DNA of 32,507 nucleotides, taken from NCBI GenBank assembly GCA_030452985.1, contig JAKDLG010000042.1:1-32507 (forward strand), given 5' to 3'. Positions 6,775 to 15,238 of the stretch are shown here, piece by piece. The DNA comes from Humibacillus sp. GTDB taxonomy: Bacteria > Actinomycetota > Actinomycetes > Actinomycetales > Dermatophilaceae. How positions within the stretch are numbered: position 1 is the stretch's first letter; each line of letters opens with the position of its first letter. The position numbers and the translations under genes were made by a program. Below the pieces are notes generated by a model that saw nothing but the letters and a program-made list of their open reading frames with translations, did no database searches and was not told where the DNA came from.

Positions 6775-8109
6775 ATGCGTACTCGTCTGCTCATCATCGC
6801 CTCCGCCATCGGCATGCTCGGTTGGGGCACGGTGCTGCCCTACCAGTACGCCTACGCCGCGAACACCCGTGGCTGGGGCGCGCTCACCGCGGCCCTCGCG
6901 AGCACCCTGTTCTCGGTCGGCGCCCTGGTGGCGGCCCCGCTGGGCGGTCGCCTGTCCGACCGCATCGACCCGGTCATCGTCGTGGTGTTCGCCAAGATCA
7001 TCGCCGCGGCCGGCGTCGCCAGCCTGATCTTCGACCAGACCGCCACGACCTTCCTGCTCGGCATGTTCGTCTTCGGGCTCGGGCTCTCGGCTGCGGTGCC
7101 GGCGGCATCCGTGCTCGTGCTGCGTTGGGTCGGGCCGGCGGAGCGGCGCAAGGTCTTCGCCTACAAGTTCACCGCCGAAGCGGTCGGCATGGCCATCGGC
7201 GCCTTCGTTGCCGGCATGTTCGTCGACCTCTCGCGCTCGAACGGCATGAACCTGGCGTTCGCGACGGCCGGCGCCGGCTTCGTGGTCTCGGCCGTTCTCA
7301 TCTACCTGGCCGGCCTCGGCGCGCCCGCGCAGGCCCCCAGCGACCTTTCCGCGGGCGACGCCGAGACCCACATCGGCACCCTCGACGGCCTCCGCCGCAT
7401 CTTCGCCGTTCCGGCGCTGCGCTGGACCGCAGTGGTCACGGTCGCCCTCGCCCTCGGCTTCTACGCCCAGTTCGAGGCCGGGCTGCCCGCCTACGCGCTG
7501 ACCGTGCTCGACGTGAAGGAGACGACGATCGGCCTGGCCGCAGCCGTCAACTGCATCGTCATCGTCGTGCTCCAGGTCATCGTCGTGCGCCTGACCGCGA
7601 AGCGTTCGGCCGGCTCGCTGCTCATGACGGTCGGGGTCATCTGGACCCTCTCCTGGGTCATCCTCTCGCTCGCCCAGCTCGACCCGGCCATCGCCTCGGC
7701 CCTGTTCGTGACGACCTTCGGCATCTTCGCCGTCGGCGAGACGATGTACGCACCGGTGCTCAACCCGCTGACCGCCAGCCTGGCACCGGCCGGGATGGTC
7801 GGGCGCACCCTCGGCACCTTCAACGCCATCCAGACGACCTTCTCGGCCCTCGGGCCGCTGGTGGCCGGGGCGCTGCTCGGCGCCGGGCTCGCGAACGGGT
7901 TCCTCGCGCTGCACGTCGTGATCAGCCTGGTCGCCGTCTACGCCGCCTGGCGTCTGCGCATCGTCATGCGCCGCCCTGCGACCGCAACAGGTTCGGTTGC
8001 CGTGGTCACCGACGAGGCTGGGGCGCAGGCCCTCCCCTCGGCCGACCTCGACAGCCGGGACCCATCCACGGGCGACCTCGAGCCGACGAGCCCCGTCCTG
8101 GTGGCCTGA
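6775..8109 (+). CDS. Major facilitator superfamily transporter, MarR-controlled
   Basis: A 444-residue MFS protein with about 12 hydrophobic segments. MRTRLLIIASAIGMLGWGTVLPYQYAYAAN forms helix 1, and the loop 2-3 signature reads GGRLSDRIDPVIVV. The second half begins near LRWTAVVTVALALGFYAQFE. The C-terminal 40 residues are a hydrophilic tail (ATATGSVAVVTDEAGAQALP). Divergent pairing with a MarR regulator and an operator over its promoter suggests drug or toxic-metabolite efflux; the substrate is unknown. The 5' leader would be about 95 nt and has only a weak AAGGG 13 nt before the ATG. The stop codon lies inside a palindrome shared with the convergent ABC gene. Confidence 0.88.
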   Translation: MRTRLLIIASAIGMLGWGTVLPYQYAYAANTRGWGALTAALASTLFSVGALVAAPLGGRLSDRIDPVIVVVFAKIIAAAGVASLIFDQTATTFLLGMFVFGLGLSAAVPAASVLVLRWVGPAERRKVFAYKFTAEAVGMAIGAFVAGMFVDLSRSNGMNLAFATAGAGFVVSAVLIYLAGLGAPAQAPSDLSAGDAETHIGTLDGLRRIFAVPALRWTAVVTVALALGFYAQFEAGLPAYALTVLDVKETTIGLAAAVNCIVIVVLQVIVVRLTAKRSAGSLLMTVGVIWTLSWVILSLAQLDPAIASALFVTTFGIFAVGETMYAPVLNPLTASLAPAGMVGRTLGTFNAIQTTFSALGPLVAGALLGAGLANGFLALHVVISLVAVYAAWRLRIVMRRPATATGSVAVVTDEAGAQALPSADLDSRDPSTGDLEPTSPVLVA

Positions 8110-8124
8110 CCCACCCCGGGTCAG
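8106..8124. terminator. Palindrome containing both convergent stop codons
   Basis: CTGACCC-ACCCC-GGGTCAG is a perfect 7-bp stem with a 5-nt loop. It contains the TGA of the MFS gene (8107-8109) and the TGA of the opposing ABC transporter (8123-8121). Bidirectional termination or RNA 3'-end protection is inferred from position. Confidence 0.55.
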
Positions 8125-9911
8125 ACGAGCAGCTGGTGGTCGGCCAGCTCGCGGTAGAGCGGGCTGGTCTCGAGCAGCTCGGCGTGCCGACCGACGGCCT
8201 GCACGCGGCCGGCCTCGACCACGACGATCTGGTCGGCGTCGGCCACCGTCGCGAGCCGGTGCGCCACGATGACCAGGGTGCGCTCGCCGGCCACGGCGTC
8301 GACGGCGTCCCGCAGGGCCACCTCGTTGCGGCTGTCCAGGCTCGAGGTCGGCTCGTCGAGCAAGAGCAGCCGCGGCGAGGCGAGCAAGGCTCGGGCGATG
8401 GCCAACCGCTGGCGTTCGCCGCCCGATAGGAGGATGCCGTCCTCCCCCACCTGCGCCGCGAGGCCGAGCGGGTCGCGGTGCAGGATGCCGGTCAGCCTGA
8501 CCTGGTCGAGCACGTGCTCACACTGCTCGTCGGAGGCGTCGGGTGCGCCCAGCATCAGGTTCTCGCGGATCGTGCCGGCCAGCACCGGGGCGTCCTGCTC
8601 GACGTAGCCCAGCCAGCTGCGCACCTGCTCGCGGCCCAGCTCGGCCACGTCGACCCCCGCCAAGCGGATGACGCCGGAGCTCGGGTCGTAGAACCGGGCG
8701 AGGAGTGACAACAGGGTGGTCTTACCGGCCCCCGACGGGCCGACGACGGCGGTCCGGGTACCGGCCGGCACGGCGAAGCTGACATCCTCGAGCACCCGCG
8801 TCGACCCGTAGCCGAAGCTCACGCGGTCGAACTCGACCAGCGGGACGGCTCGCGGGAGCGGCATCCGCGCTGGTTGACGGCCCGACACCGAGGCCGGGGC
8901 GGGGCCGGCATCCTCCTCCGGCAGGTCGGTGATCTCGCGGATGCGGATGACGGCGCCGAGCGCGTTCTGCACGGAGGTGTAGGCCGAGAACACCGAACCG
9001 AGCGGTCGCACCATCAGGAAGAGATAGAGGATGAAGGCGATGAGGTTGGCCACGGTCAACGACCCGCTGGCGACCCGGTAGCCACCGACAGCCAGCACGA
9101 GGATGAAGGCGCCCTGCAGTGCCACGCCGATGACCGGCTCGATGAGGGCCATGACCCGGGCCAGGCGAACGCCGGTGACGTAGGTGTCGTCGGCGAGCGA
9201 GCGAAGCGCAGCCACCTCGCGGTCGGTCGCCCGCGCCGCCCGGATGGTGCGGATCGCGGGCAGCGCCCGGGCGACTCCCGCCGCCAGCACCCCCACCTGG
9301 GTCTGCGCGACGAGCGCGAGCTTCTGGATGCGCCCGCCCAAGGTGACGACCACCAGGGTGGCGAGCAGCACCACGAGCAGAGTCAGCCCGAGCAGCAACG
9401 GGTCGATGAGGGCCATGGCGACGATCGCCCCGACGAACACGACGGCCCCCGCGAGGCCCTCGACCAGACCCGAGGTGACGACGGAGCGGAGCAAGGTGGT
9501 GTCAGAGCCGACCCGCGAGACGAGGTCACCGATGCGGCGCGTGTCGTACTGGACGATGGGCAACCGCAGCAACCGACCGACGAGCTCGTGCCGGGTGGCT
9601 CGCACCACCGCTTCGGCCGTGCGCTGCAGGAGGTACTGCTGCACTCCCGAGACAAGGGCGCCCACGATGACCAGAGCGACGAGCAGTACCACCAGGCCGG
9701 TCAACGGGCGAGCATCGCCCACCGCGCTGACCACCTTCGAGACGAGGGCCGGCGGGGCCAGCGTCACGCCGGCCCCGACGAGCGAGATGACCGCGACGAT
9801 GCCGAGCACGCCGGCGTGAGGGCGCAGGTAGGGCCACAGCTCACGCACCGGCGCCCGCCGGGCCGGCTTGCCGTCGGGGCGCATCGACCCGTGCACCGGT
9901 TCATCCGCCAT
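8121..9911 (-). CDS. ABC transporter, fused membrane and ATPase domains (exporter half-transporter)
   Basis: A 596-residue type I (MsbA/LmrA-like) half-transporter that would work as a dimer. The membrane domain (residues about 33-310) has six helices, including VLGIVAVISLVGAGVTLAPP and IAFILYLFLMVRPLGSVFSA, with the EAVVRATRHELVGRLLRLP coupling region. The ATPase (about 358-590) has Walker A GPSGAGKTT (391-399), Q-loop Gln439, signature LSGGERQ (495-501), Walker B LLLLDEPTS and switch His551. All catalytic residues are present. The frame can begin at TTG 9920, but ATG 9911 is preferred because TAGATT (9924-9919) lies 7 nt before it. It follows the aminotransferase by 21 nt on the same strand, so it may use both read-through and its own promoter. 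An inverted pair GTCAA/TTGAC (9916-9931) overlaps this promoter. The substrate is unknown. Confidence 0.92.
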   Translation of the reverse strand: MADEPVHGSMRPDGKPARRAPVRELWPYLRPHAGVLGIVAVISLVGAGVTLAPPALVSKVVSAVGDARPLTGLVVLLVALVIVGALVSGVQQYLLQRTAEAVVRATRHELVGRLLRLPIVQYDTRRIGDLVSRVGSDTTLLRSVVTSGLVEGLAGAVVFVGAIVAMALIDPLLLGLTLLVVLLATLVVVTLGGRIQKLALVAQTQVGVLAAGVARALPAIRTIRAARATDREVAALRSLADDTYVTGVRLARVMALIEPVIGVALQGAFILVLAVGGYRVASGSLTVANLIAFILYLFLMVRPLGSVFSAYTSVQNALGAVIRIREITDLPEEDAGPAPASVSGRQPARMPLPRAVPLVEFDRVSFGYGSTRVLEDVSFAVPAGTRTAVVGPSGAGKTTLLSLLARFYDPSSGVIRLAGVDVAELGREQVRSWLGYVEQDAPVLAGTIRENLMLGAPDASDEQCEHVLDQVRLTGILHRDPLGLAAQVGEDGILLSGGERQRLAIARALLASPRLLLLDEPTSSLDSRNEVALRDAVDAVAGERTLVIVAHRLATVADADQIVVVEAGRVQAVGRHAELLETSPLYRELADHQLLV

Positions 9912-9932
9912 GAAAGTCAATCTACGTTGACA

Positions 9933-11180
9933 TCAGCGTGACCGCACTGCCTCGGGGCCGGATGCCGCTGCGCCGCGTTCGTGGAAGGCCGCGATGCGGT
10001 CGACGGCCTCGTCAACCGCTTCCCGGCCGGCGGCGAAGCTGAGGCGCACCGAGCGATCCCCCGACCGGTCGTCGAAGTCGCCGCCGGGGGTGATCGCCAC
10101 ACCCACCTGCTCGAGCAGCGCGCCGGCGTAGGCCGCCGAGCTGCCCCAGCGCTCCAGCTGCGGCCCGAGCTCGGCCCAGTAGTAGAAGGCGCCGTCGGCG
10201 GGGGCGGCCGCGCCCCAACCCAACCGGTCCGAGCTGTCGAGCAGCAGCTCCCGCGTTCGCGCGAACTCGGCAACGGCCGCGTCGCACTCGAGGTAGGACT
10301 CCTCGGCGAAGGCCGCCACCGCGGCGTACTGCGCCGGTGCCGGCGGACACAGCGCAACGTTTCCGGCAAGGGCGTCGACCGGCCGGGCCAGGTCGTCGGG
10401 GAGCAGCATCCAGCCCAGGCGCCAGCCGGTCATCCCCCAGTACTTGCTGAACGAGGAGATGACGATCGCCGACTCGTCGAACTCGCGGGCGCAGACGCCG
10501 CGCGGGTCGGCGGCGCCCGGCTCGGGGTAGGTCACGCCGTGATAGATCTCGTCGCTGACCAGGCGTACGCCGTGGTCAGCGCACCACCGACAGATCGCCG
10601 CCAGCTCGGCCCGGTCGACCATCGTGCCCGTGGGGTTCGCGGGCGAGGCGAGGATGAGCCCGGCCAGCGGCGACTCGGCGTGAGCGACATCCAACAGCTC
10701 GGGCGTGGGCTGGAAGCGCACCTCGGGACCGCAGTCGATCGCGACGACCTCGCACCCCAGCGCGTGCAGGATGTTGCGGTAGGCGGGGTAGCCGGGCCGG
10801 GCGAGCGCCACCCGGTCGCCGACCGAGAACGCCGCCAGGAAGGCGAGCACGAACGCGCCCGACGAGCCGGTCGTGACCGCGACGCGGGCCGGGTCGAGAT
10901 CGAGGTCGTACCAGCGGCCGTAGTGCCCGGCGAGCTCGGCCCGCAGCTCGCGGATGCCGAGCGCCGACGTGTAGGTCAGGGCGCGACCCGAGGCGTGGAT
11001 CGCGGCGGCGGCCTGCGAGACGAGCGACGGCGCACCGCCAGCGGGTTCGCCCGCGCAGAGCGAGATGACGTCGCGCCCAGACGCCCGCAGCACCGCTACC
11101 CGGTCGAGCACGTCCATCACCTGGAACGGCGCCACCTGCGAGCGCGTCGACGGTCGCAAGGGCTTCGGCGTAGTGCTCAC
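9933..11180 (-). CDS. Pyridoxal-phosphate aminotransferase, class I/II
   Basis: A 415-residue fold-type I aminotransferase. Substrate and cofactor motifs: [11 protein letters not shown] near the N-terminus, TTGSSGAF for phosphate binding, [10 protein letters not shown] with the cofactor-contacting Asn, [11 protein letters not shown] with the ring-nitrogen Asp, and [16 protein letters not shown] with the Schiff-base Lys246. RSVRLSFA carries the carboxylate-binding arginine. It resembles aspartate or broad-range aminotransferases; the amino donor and acceptor cannot be assigned. The GTG start at 11180 has GGGGAG about 13 nt upstream. It is divergent from the hydrolase at 11242, with a 12-bp palindrome (GGGCCATGGCCC, 11208-11219) between them, and is followed closely by the ABC transporter. 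Confidence 0.9.
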   Translation of the reverse strand: MSTTPKPLRPSTRSQVAPFQVMDVLDRVAVLRASGRDVISLCAGEPAGGAPSLVSQAAAAIHASGRALTYTSALGIRELRAELAGHYGRWYDLDLDPARVAVTTGSSGAFVLAFLAAFSVGDRVALARPGYPAYRNILHALGCEVVAIDCGPEVRFQPTPELLDVAHAESPLAGLILASPANPTGTMVDRAELAAICRWCADHGVRLVSDEIYHGVTYPEPGAADPRGVCAREFDESAIVISSFSKYWGMTGWRLGWMLLPDDLARPVDALAGNVALCPPAPAQYAAVAAFAEESYLECDAAVAEFARTRELLLDSSDRLGWGAAAPADGAFYYWAELGPQLERWGSSAAYAGALLEQVGVAITPGGDFDDRSGDRSVRLSFAAGREAVDEAVDRIAAFHERGAAASGPEAVRSR

Positions 11181-11241
11181 CCGGCCCAGTCTCCCCTACC
11201 TCGAGCGGGGCCATGGCCCAGACCCGAGGAAGGGTGCGAAG

Positions 11242-12174
11242 GTGTCGAAGGAAGACGATCATGGGCTCATGCCCGACACCGCGCTGCCCCACCTCACCCT
11301 GGCCGACGGACGAGCGCTCGACCTGTCGGTGACCGGGCCCGAGAACGGCCCGGTTCTCGTCGTGCACCACGGCACCCCAGGCTCGGGGCGCCCCTTCCGG
11401 GCCATGGAACGGGCCGCACACGGGCGCGGCCTTCGCCTGGTCTCGTGGTCACGCCCCGGTTACGGCACCTCCACCCGACAGCCCGGACGCCGCGTGGTCG
11501 AGGTCGTCGACGACGCGGCGGCGGTGCTCGACCACCTCCAGGTCGAACGCTGCCTGGTGGCCGGCGTGTCCGGTGGTGGCCCGCACGCGCTCGCGACCGC
11601 CGCCCGCCTGCCGGCCCGGGTCGCCGGCGTGCTCAGCATCGCGGGCGCCGCGCCCTACGGAGAGCCGGACCTCGACTGGCTCGCCGGCATGGGGGGGGAC
11701 AACATCGAGGAGTTCGGCGCGACGCTCGAGGGCGAGATCGCGCTGCGGGCCTACCTCGACCACGCTGCCCTGGGCCTGCGTGGTGCAACTCCGGCCGAGG
11801 TCGTCGAGCAGATGCGCTCGCTGCTGCCTCCGGTCGACTAGCGCGCCATCACCGAGGAGTTCGGCGCCGACCTCGTCGGCGGCTTTGCCGAAGCGCTGCG
11901 CACCGGCGTCGACGGCTGGCTCGACGACGACCTCGCCCTCAGCGAACCCTGGGATTTCGACCTGTCGGAGATCACTGTTCCCACCTTCGTCTGGCAGGGA
12001 TCCGAAGACCTCATGGTGCCGTTCGCGCACGGCCAGTGGCTGGCCCGGCGGCTCTCGGAGCAGCCCACGAGGCACCGCAGCAGCGCTACCCACCTGCTCG
12101 AGGGCGAAGGGCACCTGTCGGTCTGGCTCGGCGCGATCGGTCCCATGCTCGACGAGCTGGGCGCCACCCTCTGA
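11242..12174 (+). pseudogene. Alpha/beta hydrolase interrupted by one in-frame TAG
   Basis: A single open frame of 311 codons with one amber codon at 11839-11841. Upstream are the oxyanion/N-terminal motif [10 protein letters not shown], the nucleophile elbow GVSGGGPHA and a lid segment ([20 protein letters not shown]). Downstream, in the same frame, are [20 protein letters not shown], the acid motif [13 protein letters not shown] and the histidine motif [12 protein letters not shown]. The triad is therefore split: Ser before the stop, Asp and His after it. A product ending at TAG could not be a normal hydrolase. No other damage is visible, so this is a very recent nonsense change (for example CAG to TAG), a sequencing error, or read-through. 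I take the GTG at 11242 (AGGAAGG 8 nt upstream); ATG 11269 is an alternative. A run of eight G (11691-11698) is in frame. Confidence 0.85.
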
Positions 12175-12249
12175 CCGAGCCTCGTCGTTCGTCACCGCCG
12201 CCCGAGAACCTGTTTGCCCACGAGCTCGCGCGCCGGTGAAGATGGGCCG

Positions 12250-13200
12250 GTGACCCACTCACACGTGACCGGCGTGCGGATGCCGTTCAGCGCGGCCCCC
12301 GCCGAGGTCAGGCGCTGGGCCGAGCTCCAGCTGGGGTCCGCACGGGTGTCTGCGACCGACGTCGTGGGCGGGATGTCACCTGGCCCGGCAGCCCGGTTGC
12401 AGGCCGTCGGCGGAACCCGAGCCTTTCTCAAGGCCTGCGGGTCGGCCCTCAACCCCGACACCCCAGGCCTGTTGCGCACCGAGATCTCGGTGCTGAACGC
12501 GCTTCCGTCCCACCCGAGCCTCCCTTCCCTGTTGGCGACCTACGACGACGGTGACTGGGTGGCCTTGCTGTTGGCGGACATCGACGCACCTCTGGTCGAA
12601 CTTCCCTGGAAGCAGGATCAGTTCGACCGAGCCAGCCGCGCTCCCCTTGAGGTGCACGAGGCCAGCGCCCCGAACCCGTGGGCGGGGGCGCCGTCGGCAG
12701 CAGAGACGTCAGCCGCCTTTCTGTCGCGCTGGCGCACCCTCGTCAGGCAGCCGCCGCCCGACCTCTCGCCGTGGTGGCGCTCGCACCTGGAACCGCTGGC
12801 GGCCCACGCGGCCGGAGTGCTCGATGTCATCGCCGGCACGACCCTGCTGCACTGGGACGTGCGCGCCGACAACCTGATGGCTGACGACCGGCGGTTCGTG
12901 GTGGTCGACTGGGGGCAGGCTCGGCTGGGTGCGCCCTGGGTCGACCATGCGCTGCTCGCCTTCGATGTCGCCATGAGTGGAGGGACCCTGACGACGGCCA
13001 CCGCACGGGTATCCGACCCGGTGCTGCGCGAGGTCGACCCCAACGCTGTGCTCAGCCTTGCCGCGGCCATGGCGATGGCCTTCGAGCTGCGCTGGCGTCA
13101 ACCCCCGATCCAGGGGCTGCCCACGCTGGGGGAGACCTCCCGGCGGTGGTCGCGAGCACTGGAGCCGGTGCTCGACCACCTGCTCGTCGCGGCGACCTGA
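12250..13200 (+). CDS. Aminoglycoside phosphotransferase (APH)-family kinase
   Basis: A protein of about 316 residues with the APH/choline-kinase-like fold. The catalytic loop HWDVRADNLM (HxDxxxxN) is followed by the metal-binding VVDWGQARLGAPWVDHA, both complete. An N-terminal nucleotide-binding half is less conserved (AVGGTRAFLKACGSAL with the probable Lys; EISVLNALPSHPSLPSLLATYDDGD). Many such actinobacterial proteins are not drug-resistance enzymes but kinases of unknown small substrates, so resistance should not be assumed. The frame extends to 12214; GTG 12250 is chosen by homology in length and ATG 12280 is possible. No clear Shine-Dalgarno precedes either. The stop codon lies within a palindrome upstream of the next gene. 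Confidence 0.82.
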   Translation: MTHSHVTGVRMPFSAAPAEVRRWAELQLGSARVSATDVVGGMSPGPAARLQAVGGTRAFLKACGSALNPDTPGLLRTEISVLNALPSHPSLPSLLATYDDGDWVALLLADIDAPLVELPWKQDQFDRASRAPLEVHEASAPNPWAGAPSAAETSAAFLSRWRTLVRQPPPDLSPWWRSHLEPLAAHAAGVLDVIAGTTLLHWDVRADNLMADDRRFVVVDWGQARLGAPWVDHALLAFDVAMSGGTLTTATARVSDPVLREVDPNAVLSLAAAMAMAFELRWRQPPIQGLPTLGETSRRWSRALEPVLDHLLVAAT

Positions 13201-13227
13201 CGTCAGGTATGGCTCTAGCCTGCACTC
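13196..13227 (+). promoter_or_regulatory. Leaderless promoter and palindrome of the phosphoribosyltransferase gene
   Basis: TAGCCT (13216-13221) ends 6 nt before the ATG at 13228, fitting a leaderless transcript. A perfect 12-bp palindrome CCTGACGTCAGG (13196-13207) lies just upstream, near -30, and contains the stop codon of the preceding gene. It may be an operator; no regulator is known. Confidence 0.5.
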
Positions 13228-13749
13228 ATGACGACCGCCTACCACGCAGACTCCTCCGAGCTCGTCGACAAGGAGGTGCTCACGTGGGAGACGTTCGGGT
13301 CGGCCTGCCGTGAGCTCGCGACCTCTGTCGTCGACTCGGGGTTCGAGCCCGAGATCCTCATCGCCGTGGCTCGAGGCGGACTACTGCCGGGCGGCGCCCT
13401 GTCCTACGCCCTCGGGGTGAAGCTCACCGACGCCATCAACGTCGAGTTCTACACCGACGTGCACGAGACGCTGCCCGACCCGGTGCTGCTCGCCCCCCTG
13501 CTCGACACCGAGAGCATCAAGGACCGTCGGCTGCTCGTGGTCGACGACGTGGCCGACTCCGGTCGTACCCTCGCCCTGGTGCTCGACCTGCTGCGTGAGC
13601 ACGGCGCCGAGTGCCGCAGCGCGGTGCTCTACTGCAAGTCGGCCTCCGAGGTGGCTCCTGACTTCGTGTGGCGTCAGACGGACCAGTGGATCGTCTTTCC
13701 CTGGTCGGCGCAGCCCCCGGTGACGTCGGCGGGTCGCGACGTGGGCTGA
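13228..13749 (+). CDS. Phosphoribosyltransferase family protein
   Basis: A 173-residue type I phosphoribosyltransferase. The PRPP-binding motif reads LLVVDDVADSGRTLALVLDL (about residues 94-113), the first acidic pair being Asp-Asp. An N-terminal IAVARGGLLPGGALSYALGV loop and IVFPW near the end match xanthine/hypoxanthine-type enzymes (the IxxPW ending contacts the purine). It would transfer phosphoribose to a purine base for salvage, but the exact base is uncertain. Length is normal for the family. The gene stands alone on its own leaderless promoter. Confidence 0.88.
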   Translation: MTTAYHADSSELVDKEVLTWETFGSACRELATSVVDSGFEPEILIAVARGGLLPGGALSYALGVKLTDAINVEFYTDVHETLPDPVLLAPLLDTESIKDRRLLVVDDVADSGRTLALVLDLLREHGAECRSAVLYCKSASEVAPDFVWRQTDQWIVFPWSAQPPVTSAGRDVG

Positions 13750-13800
13750 CGGCATCCGGCCCGCTCACGCACGCGGCCCACCAGGCGTAGCGTCGCTCGT

Positions 13801-14673
13801 ATGGAAATCGGGCTGCACCTCGCGAACTTCACCTGGCCGGGCGGGCCGGCCACCTTCGTCGATGACCTCCGGCGCACCGCCCAGGCCGCCGAGGACGTCG
13901 GTTTCACCAAGCTGTCGGTGATGGACCACGTGTGGCAGATTCGGGGCGTGGGGCCGAAGGAGCACGAGATGCTCGAGGCCTACACGACCCTCGGCTACCT
14001 CGCCGCCGTGACCGAGCGCATCGAGCTGCTCGCCTGGGTCACGGCTGCGGTCTATCGCGAGCCGGGCCTGCTGGCCAAGGAGGTCACCACCCTCGACGTG
14101 CTGTCGAAGGGTCGCGCCTGGCTCGGTATCGGGGCGGCGTGGAACGAGGACGAGTCGCTGGGCCTCGGGCTCGCCTTCCCGCCGACCGCGGAGCGTTTCG
14201 AACGGCTGGAGGAGACCCTGCAGATCTGCCTGCAGATGTGGAGCGACAGCGTGGAGCCCTACGACGGCAAGCACTATCGCCTGGCCAGCACCCTCAACTC
14301 GCCCCAGTCGATTAGGCGGCCCCACCCGCCGATCCTCATCGGCGGCAGCGGCGAGAAGAAGACACTGCGGATGGTGGCCCAGTACGCCCAGGCCTGCAAC
14401 CTGTTCGACAGCCCCGAGATCGCCCACAAGCTCGACGTGCTGCGGGGGCACTGTGACGCCCTGGGCCGCGACTACGACGAGATCGAGAAGACCGTCATGG
14501 GCCGGCTCGACCTGGGCGAGAACGGCGAGAAGGTCGACGAGACGCTGGATCACCTGAGCGAGCTCTCGGCCCTCGGCATCACCCATGTACAGACGGGGCT
14601 GCGCGACAGCTCGGACGCCAGGCAGATCGACCTCTTCGGAACGAAGGTCATCCCGCGCGCCCGCGAGCTCTGA
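13801..14673 (+). CDS. LLM-class F420-dependent oxidoreductase
   Basis: A 290-residue luciferase-like TIM-barrel protein. It begins MEIGLHLANFTWPGGPATF, then AEDVGFTKLSVMDHVWQ (the conserved D-H pair near the cofactor), TERIELLAWVTAAVYREPGL, KEVTTLDVLSKGRAWLGIGAAW and later PILIGGSGEKKTLRMVAQYA (phosphate of the cofactor). This combination is typical of the actinobacterial group annotated as F420-dependent. The substrate is unknown; FMN use cannot be excluded. The ATG at 13801 is 7 nt after TAGCGT (13788-13793), so the mRNA is probably leaderless. It stands between the phosphoribosyltransferase and the fur-catalase operon with no sign of shared transcription. Confidence 0.88.
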   Translation: MEIGLHLANFTWPGGPATFVDDLRRTAQAAEDVGFTKLSVMDHVWQIRGVGPKEHEMLEAYTTLGYLAAVTERIELLAWVTAAVYREPGLLAKEVTTLDVLSKGRAWLGIGAAWNEDESLGLGLAFPPTAERFERLEETLQICLQMWSDSVEPYDGKHYRLASTLNSPQSIRRPHPPILIGGSGEKKTLRMVAQYAQACNLFDSPEIAHKLDVLRGHCDALGRDYDEIEKTVMGRLDLGENGEKVDETLDHLSELSALGITHVQTGLRDSSDARQIDLFGTKVIPRAREL

Positions 14674-14720
14674 GCCGGCCGGAGGCGCCGCCCGGGAACG
14701 GGGCCCATCGCCGCAGTATT

Positions 14721-14756
14721 CTTGACTCATTCCAGTTTAAGTGGTTGAATAGATCA
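14721..14756 (+). promoter_or_regulatory. furA promoter/operator
   Basis: -35 TTGACT (14722-14727), 17-bp spacer, -10 TTGAAT (14745-14750), then 6 nt to the ATG. The AT-rich stretch CTTGACTCATTCCAGTTTAA within it closely resembles the mycobacterial furA operator as I recall it. Autoregulation by the encoded Fur protein is inferred from that likeness and from the leaderless layout, which mycobacterial furA also has. Confidence 0.65.
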
Positions 14757-15191
14757 ATGACGTTCGAGCCCGAGGACCTGCTGCGAGGCGCCCAGCTGCG
14801 CGTCACGCGGCCCCGGCTCGCGGTGCTCCAGCACCTGCGTCAGAGCCCTCACGCCGACGCCGACGCCATCTCCCGGGGAGCCCGGGCCCAGCTCGGCACC
14901 GTCTCGACCCAGGCCGTCTACGACGTGCTCGCCGCCCTCACCGACGCAGGCCTCGTTCGACGTATCGAACCCGCCGGCTCCCCCGCTCGTTTCGAGCTGC
15001 GGGTCGATGACAACCACCACCACCTGGTGTGCCGCGGATGCGGCGACATCGTCGACGTCGACTGCGCCGCCGGCGAACGTCCCTGCCTGCACCCGGTCGT
15101 CGACCACGGCTTCGAGATCGACGAGGCCGAGGTCATCTACTGGGGCCGCTGCCGAGCGTGTTCCGCCCGCACCGCCTCTACCCTGAACTGA
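14757..15191 (+). CDS. furA: Fur-family regulator, FurA/CatR type (peroxide-responsive)
   Basis: A 144-residue Fur protein. The winged helix spans [20 protein letters not shown] and [20 protein letters not shown]. The metal-binding dimerisation domain has [17 protein letters not shown], with CxxC, and a second CRAC near the end, as in members that hold structural zinc. It lies 47 nt upstream of catalase on the same strand, the arrangement of mycobacterial furA-katG and Streptomyces furA/catR-catalase operons. It probably represses the pair until oxidised by peroxide. The frame extends 4 codons to a TTG, but ATG 14757 fits the promoter spacing. Confidence 0.88.
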   Translation: MTFEPEDLLRGAQLRVTRPRLAVLQHLRQSPHADADAISRGARAQLGTVSTQAVYDVLAALTDAGLVRRIEPAGSPARFELRVDDNHHHLVCRGCGDIVDVDCAAGERPCLHPVVDHGFEIDEAEVIYWGRCRACSARTASTLN

Positions 15192-15238
15192 ACCTCTTTC
15201 CATTGCAGGATTGCCCGACCCAACTAGGAGACAAGCTG

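Noticed and set aside
6666..8429. 587-codon plus-strand frame over the MFS gene
   Set aside because: Arg/His/Gly-rich shadow frame; the frame from 6775 has the MFS motifs.
11839..11841. TAG as pyrrolysine codon
   Set aside because: Nothing in the window suggests a pyrrolysine system and it is not expected in this group; mutation or sequence error is simpler.
12214..13200. Aminoglycoside resistance gene
   Set aside because: The APH fold is clear, but most chromosomal actinobacterial members have unknown substrates, so resistance is not claimed.
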